This document shows, piece after piece, positions 47,590 through 59,864 of a stretch of DNA of 64,000 nt. The notes below the pieces were generated by a model, which saw only the letters and a program-made list of their open reading frames with translations, made no database searches and was not told the origin of the DNA. The translations under genes and the position numbers were made by a program. The DNA comes from Cavia porcellus (taxonomy: Eukaryota > Chordata > Mammalia > Rodentia > Caviidae): assembly GCF_034190915.1 (NCBI RefSeq), contig NW_026947489.1:54374001-54438000 (forward strand), given 5' to 3'. Each line of letters begins with the position of its first letter. Within the stretch, counting starts at the first letter, position 1.

Positions 47590-49735
47590 AAGCCCTTAGC
47601 TCATTACACATCTACTTAAAGAAAATCCACATGTATCCTTATCTTTCTTTCCAAGCCTCAGGAGTTTTCCTTGCCAATTTTGAAGTAAACAATCAAACTA
47701 ATTACTTACTGTGATATCCCATTACCTATGTTCTGATTCAGCATCGAACCCAGCATCCCCTGTGCAGCTCAGGCATGCTTGGTTGGCTGCCTCCCTCCTC
47801 AGAGCATTTGCACAGCAGGAAGCTCTGAGTGCCATCACTGAGCCTATGTTGCACATGGCATTTTCTGTATGATATTTCTGTTTACTTATATAATTGTCAA
47901 AGAAAATAAATCCAGAAAGTCTCACTTTCAGATGTTTTGCAGAGAGTGTAATTTCTGTAATGCCATTCTCATCAACACACAAAAGCTTTTTGGTACCACA
48001 AAGAAAATCTCTGAGGTCCGCTCATTTCTTTATTATTCAAAAATGGGCAGGTAACTTGAATTTCAGTGTCAGCTGTCATCTTAATTTTGCAAAATAAGTG
48101 ATTCAACACTTCTCTGCTCCAATAAGTAAATGTAATAGCCAGTTACAAAGCCCATTCCTTCCAAGAAAATGACATCAATGTCTACAGACCACTGTGTCAT
48201 TTAAACTGTTGATATTTGGCTCAATAATTAGGACCAACTACCTAATTATTTCCTACCTGTACATTGAAGGTAAGAAAGCTCCTTCAGGGCTGAAACAAGT
48301 CAGTCTTTTAACGAAGTTTATGCTCCTCTTGGAGGCAAAGTTCTCCATCTGTAAGACCAAGGACAAATGTAATTTTGTCTTCATTGCAATCCTGGGCTCT
48401 TCATACTGAACTCTTTACCTCAAAGCAAAATAATATCCCAGTGCCTGCCTAGGTACAGCCCGAAGTATCAGAATATCATTTTGTTTTCCTTCCTTATTCC
48501 AGTGTATGTGAAATTTTTTTTGCTGTTGTTTTTGTTGTTGCCTCTGTTTATCCAGTGTGAAAACAACTTGAAAGGTGAACTCTTGTTGAGTACGATTTAA
48601 AATTGTCAGAAAAAGATACTGGATCTCCAGTTAAATTTGAATTTCAAATAAGCCACAAATGTTTTAGTATAAACATGCCCCCGTGCAAATCAAACGGACT
48701 TGATGTTCCTTGTTTTTATTTGCTAGACTGGCAAGCCTGCTCTCACCTCTAATTATTCAAACACCCTAATAAAGCATAACTGACTTGTACAAAAACTGAG
48801 TTCTCATGTGTGTTTACTTTTATTCTTCTTAGCATTCAAAACTGTCAGCCATCCTTTTAGTGTTTGAATTTGTTTGTTTCTGGTTTTCACTTCCTTCATG
48901 AATGATTTCCTCCATTGACCTCATCTCACTTCATAATACAATCAGCCTCATTGGTATCCTAAATCTTTTTTCCTATTCAATGTCTTTCTCTTCCATGTTG
49001 TTTTTTCTTATGAAAAAGATTAATTCCAAAATATTTAGTATCATTCAATCATCTCTAAGTGAAACAAGCTTATTGAGAAATATTCTCGTGTTTAGTTAAC
49101 ACAAGATCGCCATTCTACTAAATATTCCACCCAAAAGACAGTATCCTTGATTCATACTAAATACTCAAAGTTTTAAAATAATTGCTATATTTCTTTTATC
49201 CTTTATATACATTAAATGCTGTAATTTCTGTTATAATTTTTTCTTTAAGTTAAAAACCTTGTGTATACTTCTTGAAATTTGTGATGCCATGACAAAAAAA
49301 ATCTCCCTTTAGCTTGAAGGTTTTCCAACTTATTTTCCTCCAAATTATTTTAGACTTTACTATTCATTTATTAAACACTGATGTCTTGATTATGTTGCTT
49401 CCATACCCCCCCATTTCTTTATCATTCTTTGGATGAGATACAGATTTCAGATTCTTTCATTTGTCATTCCTTCCTTAAATCCTAATACCCTCCTTCAGTT
49501 TACCACAACTATCTAAACACAGTATTGCCTGAATTTCTCTCTGCACATTTATCTAGCCATCCCTAATTTCATCTGCTCTACTTGTTATGAAAACTTGAAA
49601 TGACAACACTTTCTTAGCATTAAGTTGCTATTTTTTCAATCACTTATGTGATGCTCTTTTCAACCAACCCAACATTTTTCAAGCTACTATTTCTATCTCA
49701 CCTCACTCTGACCACGCTCACAATTAATATGGTCA
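47590..49735. other. Unannotated non-coding DNA
   Basis: No recognised element. Short frames (47722-47982, 47869-48054 and 48194-48409) lack known motifs and overlap in several frames. Confidence 0.5.
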
Positions 49736-49744
49736 TACTGCAAT

Positions 49745-49945
49745 GAGAATAATAAATCTGGATGAAACCCGGCTCCTTTACTCTTGGGAAGCTGGGTGAG
49801 TTTTCTAAGCATCAATCATTTCTTCTTTGAAAATGAAGATAATCCGTATCTAGTAGGTTTGGTGAAATAATTAAATGTAATATGTGAAGACAATCAACCC
49901 ACTGAGTGGTACATGCAGGCAAGAAGTAGTAATACTTTCCCAAGT
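49745..49945 (+). repeat. MIR SINE fossil
   Basis: CCCGGCTCCTTTACTCTTGGG, AGCTGGGTGAGTTTTCTAAGC, a catttcttctttgaaaatg part, AAGATAATCCGTATCTAGTAG and AATGTAATATGTGAAG follow the MIR order, including the 'gataatagtacctacctcat' and 'attaaatgagataat' positions. Confidence 0.72.
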
Positions 49946-49949
49946 AGAT

Positions 49950-51650
49950 ATTTTCTAATTTGAAATGCCTCAAGCAAAATATTTTTTAAAAAATTGCTAC
50001 ACATAACAGTGACATAGACTTGAATATAAAGGAGCTTTAATATAATACTAATTTTTATTTGGTTTTACCAAGGAATAATTTTTCTAGATGACAGAGTGCT
50101 TATTCTCTAAAAAAAAAATGTTTTAGCTGATTTTGATGACCGCTTTGCAGTTCCTATTTCAATAGAATGAACTTGACAAAGTATATTTATCATTTTATGA
50201 TGAATCCATGAATCTTGTAAATATTAAATGCTACATTTAAGATCACACTTAGTCTTTTTAAACAGGCAAACTACAGTTCTTTAGGTCTGTGCCTCTCTTC
50301 TTCCACATTCTTATTGAGTACAATATTCTAGAGACTCATAAAGTGCTCCCTCCCCCAGAATTCCCAATTTTCTTCCATGACTCACTTTCTCTGTGGTGCT
50401 TCTGAACAATTAAATGAATATTTTAGGTCATCCAGTTTTTAATGACCATGGAAAAGAGCAACAAAATACTGAATACCTAAGAAACTCTTTAGGATTCAAC
50501 TTTACCGTGTCTATTTGGTGACATTAAAAAACTACTGCTTATTTTTGGAGTTTCAGCAGTGACTACTTAGTCACTTACAAATATAAGGTTTGCACATACA
50601 GCTGTTAATATTTGGTCAATCTCACTGTCTAGTGTGTAAGTTGACGCCAATAATTTTAGTATATTTGCTTCACTCTATTATCCATTTAAGGTATTATATT
50701 GAAAAATTTCAGAGGCTTTTTACTACTGAGAGAATCAAAAAGATTCTTTTCTAAAAAAATAAACTTAATAATGTTATCAAGTTTCAGTAAGACAGATGGA
50801 ATTAATTTATAATTATGTTATTTTACTCAAATTAAAAAAAAAACTTGTAAATCTTGTTTATGAGGACATAGATGGCTTTATTTCTGTAAATGTGTTTTCC
50901 TGCAGGTAATCCTACTTTTTTTCATTCATTTATGCCGAATTCCTTGGATACTATCCTATCTTGAGACTTTTTACCCTTTGCCCCTGATGTTTATTTAGAA
51001 CATTATCTCCCAATATTAAGCTTGGAGACACATTATCTCAATTAAGTGTTTGATTTTTTTTACTCTTGTTCTGTGTACCTTTTATCCTCAGTCTGGCAGG
51101 ACTAGTCTAAACTCCAACAATTATAGCAATATACACAGAAACCCAATCCGATCACAACAGGATTGGGAAGAATGAACGAGAAGGGACTCTTCTCAACTTT
51201 TCAACTTTGTTCCCTCTAGAACACCCAAAGTTAACTAATTTCTTTAATCCACTTTTACAAAGAGCAACAATTTTTCATTTTTAAGGTGTGGATATCAGTG
51301 GAATTAGTAAAATACTCACCATGCACTAGACAAGTATTTCTTTCATATAACTGCATGATGCTATCCAATGCCCTGATTAATACGCAAATGAAAAGGAAAA
51401 ATACGCTGTTGGTCTACTAGGAACTTATATTTTTATGGGAGAGATGCACACATAACAAGTAGAACAATGATACGGTAGCTCTAGGATAGCTGGTCTGAGA
51501 GCTATATTTTAAGGGTAATCAGAACAGGTCTCTCTGAGTGAAGACCCCATGAAGAGAGGTTCACATTTCATGATATGAGAGTGATCATTTCCTTAAGGAG
51601 GTAAGTCCCACGCTAGATAGTTCTTTCTCATTTTAATAAGTTACATGTTT
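49950..51650. other. Unannotated AT-rich non-coding DNA
   Basis: No recognised element, no notable frame. Confidence 0.5.
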
Positions 51651-51694
51651 CAAAAAAAAAAAAAAAAAAAGGAATTGCTTTAAAATGTAAAACT

Positions 51695-51772
51695 GAGTCT
51701 GGGGATTTAGCTCAGTATCATAAGCGCCTGCCTGGCAAGCACAAATTGGTGAGTTCGATCCCTAGTCCCTAG
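51695..51772 (+). repeat. Older ID SINE without A tail
   Basis: GTCTGGGGATTTAGCTCAG, TAAGCGCCTGCCTGGCAAG and GGTGAGTTCGATCCCTAG are the ID body. It has GGCAAG where the young copies have TTGCAAG, which destroys the TGC anticodon. No poly(A) follows. Instead a 19-nt poly(A) lies upstream at 51652-51670. Confidence 0.85.
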
Positions 51773-51799
51773 GACAAGCAATATCAGTGTAGAAACAAA

Positions 51800-52400
51800 A
51801 GCCCTTATTATGTGACTACAGAAAGCCATTAACAATACATAATCAGAAGATTTTAGTGAAAATAAAAAGGAAAATGCTTTCTACCTCTAGAGATTTAACT
51901 TCATAATTTCCTCAAATACATACCTAGGAGACTTCAAAAATAACTATTTTTTAAAAATCTAAAAAAAACAAGTTGTGTTAGTCTTCCTTTTCCTGTCTGG
52001 CCCGACTATTAATTCTCATTTTGGAAATAAAATTATTAATACTGTCATTGGATGGGAACAAAATGTTTCCTAAAATATCACTCGACATGAGACATAATTC
52101 TATAGAGAATATACTGTGCATGAAAGACCTGGTTGATCTCAGCATATCACTGGCATGCAATGCAGGGAGCTGGCTCTTTGTAGGATGGCAAATGAGCGCC
52201 CTAGGAGGCCACCCCAACTGTCAGGCCTGGTAACATCCCTTCCCCTCTCTGTCCTCTGTAGTCTCTACCCATAGTCCAAGCGGGCAGCACTGCCTATCTG
52301 TTGGAGGCAGCACGGGAAGGAACCTGTTGTGTATCTGACATGGAAGGCAAAGGAAATTCCATGTTAGATCATAATCCAGTTACTTCAGCCTTCATCTTCC
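51800..52400. other. Unannotated non-coding DNA
   Basis: Antisense-overlapping frames at 51978-52217 and 52021-52233 have no recognised motif. Nothing else seen. Confidence 0.45.
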
Positions 52401-52404
52401 AATT

Positions 52405-52880
52405 TTGGTCATTGTTTTAGGGTTTTCCAGATAAATAGAACCAATAAGAAAACCTGTGCATATTGCTGAGATTTGTGTCTATGTATAAGGTTTATTCCAG
52501 GGAACTGGATCACATGATTATGGAGGCTGGCAAATCCAAAATGCACCTGGGGAAACCACCTTTTGGAGACCCAGGAAAGAGACTGATGCAGCAAAGCCAA
52601 GATGGACTTCTGGTGGCAAATTTTCAACTGCTGAGTGGGAACCTCAAATTTGTGCTCTGTTTAGGCCTTTAGATGAATGAGATATCTCTGCACTGCCTTA
52701 ACTCTTCCCAGAACAGAAGAGATGAGGCCCCTCACTAGGACCCTTCAGTAAGAGAAGTAACCCCATTTTCAGTGGCACCGATCTCTGGACCTCTTCCCTT
52801 CACAGTCTCCACCTCTTAATATTTTCACATCAGCCCATATACAAATTTGCGGTAATACGAACATTTGGATCATAGTTTGC
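52405..52880 (+). repeat. Old mammalian interspersed repeat (LTR-like)
   Basis: GGGTTTTCCAGATAAATAGAACC, AGGTTTATTCCAGGGAACTGG, TCACATGATTATGGAGGCTGG, GGCAAATCCAAAATGCAC and GAGACCCAGGAAAGAGACTG are the hallmark order of a widespread mammalian repeat. The 69- and 72-codon frames inside are repeat-derived. Family name unresolved; probably MaLR-type. Confidence 0.55.
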
Positions 52881-52889
52881 TCAAAGTTC

Positions 52890-55200
52890 AGCAACTTGAA
52901 TATTAGTCTCTTCCAAAAACATTCTCAGAAACATCCAGCATAGCATCCTGACACACATCTGTGCAGTGAGACTGAGACAAGTTAACATACGTAACTAAGC
53001 ATCACTGTTTCTGTAAAAATATAACAATGCTAGAAATCATCCCTGAAAATGTGTGAAAAATAAAAAAGAATAGCAAAAAAAAGGCAAATTACTTTTTGAA
53101 AATTATATTGGTGAGTGTAATTTAGCCCCAACCAAGAGTTTCTGAGAAGCAACTACTAAGTAGAGCTGGAAGAAAGTTTAAAATCACTTCATTCTATCAA
53201 ATTTCACAAATCTCCAATTCAGACTCAACCAGGTGCTTATATTATAGAACTAATACTGTAAGCTATGAACATCTGCAAACAATATGTTTGTTTTTGAAAT
53301 TAATCATCCAGCTGGTAAATATTTCCATGTATGTTATTTGAGTTGTATCTCCTCTGCTCTCAAGGGTTCTTAGGAATTTAAATGAGTAGAACACTAGGTA
53401 CCTAGGTACAGTACATCTTATTATTCACAGGAATATTGCTAATCGATGGAAACCAGTTGTCTCCTGACAGTCAATCAGCATTAGCTACCATGTCATCCAA
53501 ACAGTTAGAACCGAGGATCAGTGGCCAAATTCTGAAAGCACTTTTTTTCTGTATCTACAATAAAGTATAATTTATAAGTTATACACAGTAAAGTATTAAC
53601 AACAGAACTAATAATGAAATGGGACAATAATAATAATGTTTCATAATGCAAGTTCTTTCCAATTTATAAATTATTTATTTGGGGAACTTTCCACTGAATA
53701 TTTTTCAAGCAAACAGTGTTATTTTCTGTTTCTTTTATTTTCTTGGGGGATTGGAAGGAGGTCTGACTACTTGTGTTTGTTTTGCAAAGAAAAATATTTT
53801 AAGTTTTCCATTTCTCTTTAAATGGAAAAATTATTTTTATTAGTATATCTTTGCAATATGTAATAATTGCATTTCTCTTGAGGAATTGGTACCAGTGCTA
53901 CCTACTCTATTGTACTAGTTTTACTTCCTTCTCTTCCTTGTCCTCGTGTTGCTTCTTATCCTCAGATTCCCTTCCATACTGAATTTGAGAACAAAGTAAC
54001 TATCACCATGCAAGGGAAGCCACAGATAAGTGGAAAGGATTGTATTTCACAATTTCTGAATGGAAGTGGAATGGGAAGAGTTTACAGAGGAGCAGAAGAA
54101 GGGAAGTACATAAAAGGGCTACTGAGTACTATGTAACCACAGAGACCGGAACCCAGTATGGCTTCAACCGTTTTATATAACTTAAATGCTTATTACCAAC
54201 AGCAAAATTAAGCCTGACACACAACTGTAAAGGTAAATTGATCATAAGGTTTGGTGAGGGAACTTATTTACTGTTGCTTTTATGTCAACTGGAGTTCAAA
54301 AGCATTAGCAAGGAAAACAAATTTCACATGGTTGAAAGGAGAACAGGCAGCATCTGACTGGAAGCCATCCTCTTGTGACAGGAACATCTTAGCTGGCTTG
54401 CATTTGTCAGTCTTAGCTTGACTCCTCTGAGTGGAGGCCACAGGAGAGAGGAGGGGTGTTCAAAGGCAGAAAAAGTAGTATAGTTCCTGGACAGTGTTGT
54501 TCTCTGTGGGCAAACATTTCCTAGAACAAATGGGTTGATGATTCCTCTCCCTGTGTGTCTCTGCCTCTGTCTTTGTCTCTGTCTCTGTCTCTATCTGACT
54601 TTCTCTCTCTCTCCTCTCAGAGTGGTCTTTGTGGAGGTGTTAGCTACCTTGGCCAAGTTGCCATTATTATAAAGAGTTAGAGACCCTCTCCAATGAGGAA
54701 AATCTCCACCAAGTGGCTTCTAAAAGTCATGACTAAATAGCAGTGATGCTACTTTAAAAATAATTCTGGCTTTATCTACCTATTCTCTGTGGGGAAAAGA
54801 GGGGAAATATTTGGTAAGTAATTATTAGAGGAAAACATACACAGATCCTGAGTACTAGAAATGGAGGGAAAATTCTGTCCAAACTAATTAGTTAAAAATA
54901 CAGAGGAAACTCCACCTACCACCGCTTACACATGGTTAAGAAAAACCTTTTTGCTTTCCATGTGCACCATAGAAGTCCATTGTTTAGGAACTTTTCAGCC
55001 TAAGTTAAAGTTAAAAACAGTGAGGCAGAAGAAAGGATATTGAAAGAAACAGCTGCTTCTTAGATGTCAACCAGTTATTTCCAATTACTGTTTTATTCCC
55101 CACGTAAGAAGCTTAAGTAACCGGAGTAACCATTGATGTATTTCATTCACCCCTGGGATCAATCTAGTCACAAAGTTTTCAGTTAAGTTAAAGAAAAATC
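52890..55200. other. Unannotated non-coding DNA
   Basis: No defined element apart from a CT-rich run with CTCTGT units at about 54550-54620. Confidence 0.5.
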
Positions 55201-55203
55201 TTA

Positions 55204-55258
55204 TAGCTAAGTATGGTGGTTCACATCTGCAATTTCAGCTTTGAGTAGATATGTTAGT
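55204..55258 (+). repeat. Truncated B1-like fragment
   Basis: AGCTAAGTATGGTGGTTCAC then ATCTGCAATTTCAGC is a decayed B1 head, cut off after about 50 bp. Confidence 0.5.
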
Positions 55259-55344
55259 ATTCACGTGGCATTCAAATAACACATGGCACATATGATAGGA
55301 GGTCACTATCCCTAAATCTAAAGTTCTAGAAAAATAAAGACATT

Positions 55345-55459
55345 GGCTGGGCGTGGTGGGGCAGGCCTATAATCCCTGCACTCTGGGACCCAGTTGACGC
55401 AGCAAGAATGCAAGTTTCAGCTCAGCCTGATCAACTTAGTAAAATCTTCTCTCAAAAAA

Positions 55460-55502
<43 letters not shown>

Positions 55503-55563
55503 AAAGTGATTGGAGATGTAGGTTATTGTGAAGTCCTTGGGTTCCTTTCCTGTACCAGCAAAT
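55345..55563 (+). repeat. B1-ID chimeric SINE with (AAAT)n linker
   Basis: A B1 head (GGCTGGGCGTGGTGGGGCAG, CCTATAATCCCTGCACTCTGG) leads to a TCTCTCAAAAAATAAAT-type end and a dozen or so AAAT units (55457-55503). It then runs directly into TGATTGGAGATGTAGGTTATT and CCTTGGGTTCCTTTCCTGTACC, a decayed ID body. B1-ID fusions are known SINE types in some rodents. Confidence 0.6.
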
Positions 55564-55574
55564 GAATATAAAAA

Positions 55575-56435
55575 AATGCCCAACATCACTGGTCATTCAT
55601 TTAATAGAAATTAAAATGACATTGAAAGTCCATTTCACTCCAGAAAGAATGATTATTATCAAGAAATCAGCCAATAACAAATGCTGGTAGGTGTTTGGAG
55701 AAAAAGGAATGCTTGTTCATAGTTAGTGGTAGTGTAAATTCTTACAACCACTGTGTAAATTGGTATGGAAATGCCTCACGAAACCAAAATTAGAGGTTTC
55801 ATTTGACTCAGATATTCCTTTTCTAGGTATCTTTCTGGAAGAATTAAAAGCATCATAGCACAGTGATATATGCAAACCCACATTTATAACAGTACAATTT
55901 ATAATAGCTACATTTTAGAAACATCTATCAATGAATGAATAGATAAAGAAAATGCACATTTTATGTATATAATGAAATATTCTCTACAATAAAGAAGGTT
56001 AAACTTGAAACACTTTTAGGTAAGTGGATGCACCTCAAGGTCATACTTTTAAGTGAAATAATTCAGACATATAAGATTAAATATTATTTCTCTTGTGTGA
56101 GAAATTCAAAGAATAAATAAGGAACACAACGTAGGATAGATATTGGGAAGTAAGACAAACTTATTCAAACAGGAAGGGGAATAAGGAAGAGTGGAGGGGA
56201 AGATAAGAAAGGAAAAGGGGATTTCAAAAGAGAATGCAAGAGAAAAAATAGAAACAAAGCTTTTGTAAATGGGGAAGTAATGAAGTGTTGAAGGGGGAAG
56301 GGCAAGGGAAAAAAGAAGAATTAAAATTTATTATGTATATCGACAAATTCCCTATGACAAATGTGATCATTGTATATGGCAAATATATAATCCTTTAAAA
56401 AAAGAGAAAAAGATATAGGAAAAAAAAAAAAAAAC
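55575..56435 (+). mobile_element. L1 3' fragment (late ORF2 and 3' UTR)
   Basis: AAATGCCCAACATCACTGGTC, CAAGAAATCAGCCAATAAC, AAATTGGTATGGAAATGCC, a 'caataaagaaggttaaact' part and GTGGATGCACCTCAAGG give the late-ORF2 order. A purine-rich 3' UTR (about 56165-56330) and an A-rich end follow. The fragment is parallel to the copy at 4185-5140. Confidence 0.82.
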
Positions 56436-56923
56436 TCATGTGAATTTATGGTTGCCACTCGCTGGGTATGACCCAAGTGTTATGTGTTTGTGCTCTCTAC
56501 CATCTGTCTCTGGATCATAAATTAAACCACAGCTAGGGCAGTTCTTTCGAGTGACATAAGCTGCCTCTTATATTACAGGCGGATACTGGAAGTAAAAGAA
56601 GTTTCAAGCATCTATCATCATCTTGCTTCTCTTCATCCTACAGATTCACAGCCGACCTGACCAGTTAATTGAGATTTTTATTCTTCATACTCATCTGAAC
56701 AATATAATTGATAGATGACATTGACAACTTTGGGCAGCAGTTTTAGTAAAACATTAAATACTTCCTAGCAATGTACCCTAGTTTTGATGTCAACTCCATT
56801 TCTGTAGAATTGCTTCTTTCGTTCTGAGGCTTTCATGCTTCCTAACCTACCCAGTGATTAAGGCATTTGCTCTAAATTACATTGTAGCTCAGTTTATAGA
56901 TATATGATTGGTTAGATTAAAAC

Positions 56924-56924
56924 T

Positions 56925-56963
<39 letters not shown>

Positions 56964-56966
56964 TTT
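56924..56966. repeat. (TTTA)n microsatellite
   Basis: About ten uninterrupted TTTA units. Confidence 0.97.
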
Positions 56967-56984
56967 TGCTTTTTTTTTTATGGT

Positions 56985-57140
56985 TGGAGAACCATCAGAA
57001 CCACTTGGAGACTTAAAATTCTCATGCCAGAGCACAGCCTTCCAGTTCTGGAGGTGTAGGTTCAGGGTACATTCCTGGCCTTGTTAATTTTTCAGTTTCC
57101 CCATGTGATCCCAATATCAGTTGGCTGAGGCTGAGAGTAT
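56985..57140 (+). repeat. MER5A-like fossil
   Basis: GAGAACCATCAGAACCACTTG, GGAGACTTAAAATTCTCATGC and later CATGTGATCCCAATATCAG fit the MER5A layout. Confidence 0.5.
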
Positions 57141-57354
57141 AGATTAAACTAACATCAGAGATTCCACAGGAGTGGGGGAAGGGAAGGAACAGCTTATGTG
57201 TACAAGGTGTACTTATTATGCAAATAACCTCTCTCTAGGAGAATTTTTAAGAGGAGAGTTCAGATGAACAGCTATGCCCCTTCTCAAACCTGACTCACTT
57301 GTGGGAAGAAAAGGTCAGGAATATTATGGTGCAGATCTGAAAAATCCCCCGAAA

Positions 57355-57680
57355 GGCTCTGTGATAAAGGGTAGTTAGTCAGCTTTGGCAACTTTGCGAG
57401 CTGGTGAAGCATTTATGAAGTGGGACACAGCAGAAGTTAGGTTTTTTGCAGCATTTCTCTCAAAGGCAGCATGAGAATCCTGGCTCCTTCCTCTCCCTCT
57501 TCATTTCCTGGCCCCCATGAGGTGAGCACCTTTGCTCCCATCATGGTATTCTGTTTCAAAAAGACAAAGCAAAGCCACCATGGGCTGAAAGCTGTGAGCT
57601 AAAATAAATAAAAATAATTTCTCCTTTATTTTGATTTTCTTAAGCATTTTGTCACAGTGACAGCCAGCAAATGCAGGATG
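57355..57680 (+). repeat. URR1-like repeat
   Basis: CTTCCTCTCCCTCTTCATTTC, CACCATGGGCTGAAAGC, GAGCTAAAATAAATAAAAAT, TTTCTCCTTTATTTTG and AAGCATTTTGTCACAGTGAC reproduce the family 3' end. Confidence 0.6.
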
Positions 57681-57689
57681 AGGAGCTAT

Positions 57690-59010
57690 GAGTTACAATG
57701 AAACTGCCTTAATTTCGCCCACCCTTTCTCCTATGGGACCTCTCTTTAGGGAGGTAGAAGCAGGGCTCCCCGGAAGTTAGGAAGTGCTAAAGACAGTTTG
57801 GGACCCAAATGTGAGTCTCTGTGGCTCCTCCCCACCTCCTCCTGAGGAAATCTGCTGAAAGTCACGAAACCAAAAGAATTTATCTTGTTTTAAAAGGTAT
57901 TGAAGAACACTCAGCTACTTCTTTTCCATTTAAATTGATTAGAATCCAGCCTTCCCAGGAAAGTACCAGATGGCAGAGACTCGAAAGTGACTTTTCAGGG
58001 TAAAGAGTTCATTTATAGAAGCTATTTCCTAGAAACTACTCCTCTATCCTCTGCCACCTCAGACTTGTGACCTCGAGTCCACTCAGCACTCCTACCTGCA
58101 GGCTGCAGGCTCCCCACCTTCCTGTACTGGATCTTCAGTCCTCTTAGACCCTTGTTCTCACTAGGGGAGGAGGGATTGAGTTTGGAGGGGGAGAGAATAG
58201 GTGTGTTTGATCTCCAGGTAAGCCCAAAAGGGTTTGACTCCCAGTACCAAATATATATATAAATGTATGCAGCTTCTTGTGTTTGACTCTGGATTTACAG
58301 AATCTTTGAGGATAGGGCCCAGCAATCTTTGCATGGACAATCTCATCTTGGGATGTTGATTGATCTGCCACTGGTTAAGATTTCAGAACTACTGACTGTC
58401 TTGAATTTTCTGTCAATCTTCTCCTTGTGACATTGAGTTGGTTTTTATTTGTTTGTTTATTAGTTTGTTTTCAGTAATGTTCCTGTTACTTTTGCCCAGA
58501 GCCTGGATGGGAAGGAAATAGGTAAAAATATATACACAAATGAAATGAACCAGCTGCAAACTGGAAATTGTGCCCATGAAAATGTAAAGTAATGACTTAC
58601 TGCATATCCTCATATTCAGCTGAATTTTTTCTTTTAATCTTAATGTCTACCACCAGCAGGATTCATATGCTTTTACATCAAGATGCATAGAAAATTTGGT
58701 CCCTGAAACCCCTTCTAATTTTAATTTGGTAGGTCTGTGAGTTTTTATAATTAGCAAATAATCAGCAGAAATAAGAATCATTGGGAATTCCAGAGGAATG
58801 CTTTATAAAATTAAGAAATATGTATATGTTTTAAAAGTTCCCATATAAAAGGATCATGAGCCTGAATCACAGTTTTATTTCAAACATGCCTTGTATGCCA
58901 GATTGTTCAGCAAAAAAAAACTCAAAAGTGTCCACTTCTTGCACAAGTGGTGGTGGTAGAGAGATGATACAATTAAAAAGAAATCTGATGCAGGATGATT
59001 AGTTTAGTAA
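57690..59010. other. Unannotated non-coding DNA
   Basis: A weak ID-like 3' piece (GGTTTGACTCCCAGTACCAAA, about 58224-58246) is the only hint of a repeat. Frames at 57821-58003 and 58144-58371 have no recognised motif. Confidence 0.45.
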
Positions 59011-59028
59011 TAAGATAGATTACATTCT

Positions 59029-59140
59029 GGGGCTGGGGATTTAGCTCAGTGGCATAAGCACCTGCCCTGCAAGCAGGCGGTTGTGAGTTGGATCCCCAGT
59101 GCCGTTAAAAAAAAAGAAAAGAAAAGGAAAGGAAAAAAAA
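59029..59140 (+). repeat. ID-type SINE with perfect target-site duplication
   Basis: GGGGCTGGGGATTTAGCTC, AGTGGCATAAGCACCTGCC, CTGCAAGCAGG, then GCCGTTAAAAA and an A/G tail. A perfect 14-bp duplication (AAGATAGATTACAT) lies at 59012-59025 and 59141-59154, with TCT as extra bases at the 5' junction. The B box is mutated (GAGTTGGATCC), and the loop is CCTGCAA instead of CTTGCAA. Confidence 0.92.
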
Positions 59141-59399
59141 AAGATAGATTACATATACAAAAATATTACAAAACTGATGATCAGCTGAGTGACTCTTCCT
59201 AAAAAAGATCTTTAAATACCATGAAGATCTATCAGAAAAATGTTTTGTCAGGAACTCTATTTTTAAAGAAGGGCTTTGAATTACATTTGCAAAAAGTTCT
59301 GTCCTACAACAAACTGGGAAATTGTTTTTCTCAGTTTCTAGTCTCTTCTCGCTAAGTTTTCATTTTTTTTCTTTTGCTTATTTTTAGTAAAAGGGTTTT

Positions 59400-59635
59400 T
59401 CATGTTGCTGAGATTTCCTTTCTTCATTGGTACATGTTTAGAGTATATAACATTTATGCTCCTTGTGTGGAAGTGGTGCATGTACAGAACACATCTTAAA
59501 TTTTTTATCCCCTTTCATCCATTCCTTACCCCCTTCTTCCATCTCTTGATCCTTTCCTCATTTGAAAAACATCTATCCCCCTACTTCTTATTATTCCGCT
59601 TTTATTTTATTCTTTATTGTTTGAGTTTTTAAAAT
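59400..59635 (-). mobile_element. Possible L1 3' UTR, minus strand
   Basis: A pyrimidine-rich strand (CCCCTTTCATCCATTCC, CCCCCTTCTTCCATCTC) is the expected reverse complement of the purine-rich tract in the L1 3' UTRs at 4.8 and 56.2 kb. It directly abuts a plus-strand L1 ORF2 piece. No strict match was established. Confidence 0.4.
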
Positions 59636-59639
59636 GGAT

Positions 59640-59860
59640 AAAATTTTTCAAGGCCTGGGCATAGGCAATGACTTTCTGAACAGAATCCTGGTTGCACAGG
59701 AAATATTACCAACAATCAACACATAGGATCATGTAAATTACAAGCTTTCATACAGCAAAAGAAACAACCTACAAACTGAAAAGACAACCTACGGATGGGA
59801 ACATTTTTGTCAGCTATCCCTCAGACAAAAGACTAATATCAAAAGTAAGTAGTTTTAATT
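59640..59860 (+). mobile_element. L1 ORF2 fragment
   Basis: AAGGCCTGGGCATAGGCAATG, ACTTTCTGAACAGAATCC, GCACAGGAAATATTACCAAC, ACAGCAAAAGAAACAACC and GACAACCTACGGATGGG follow late L1 ORF2 exactly in order. Confidence 0.85.
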
Positions 59861-59864
59861 TCCT

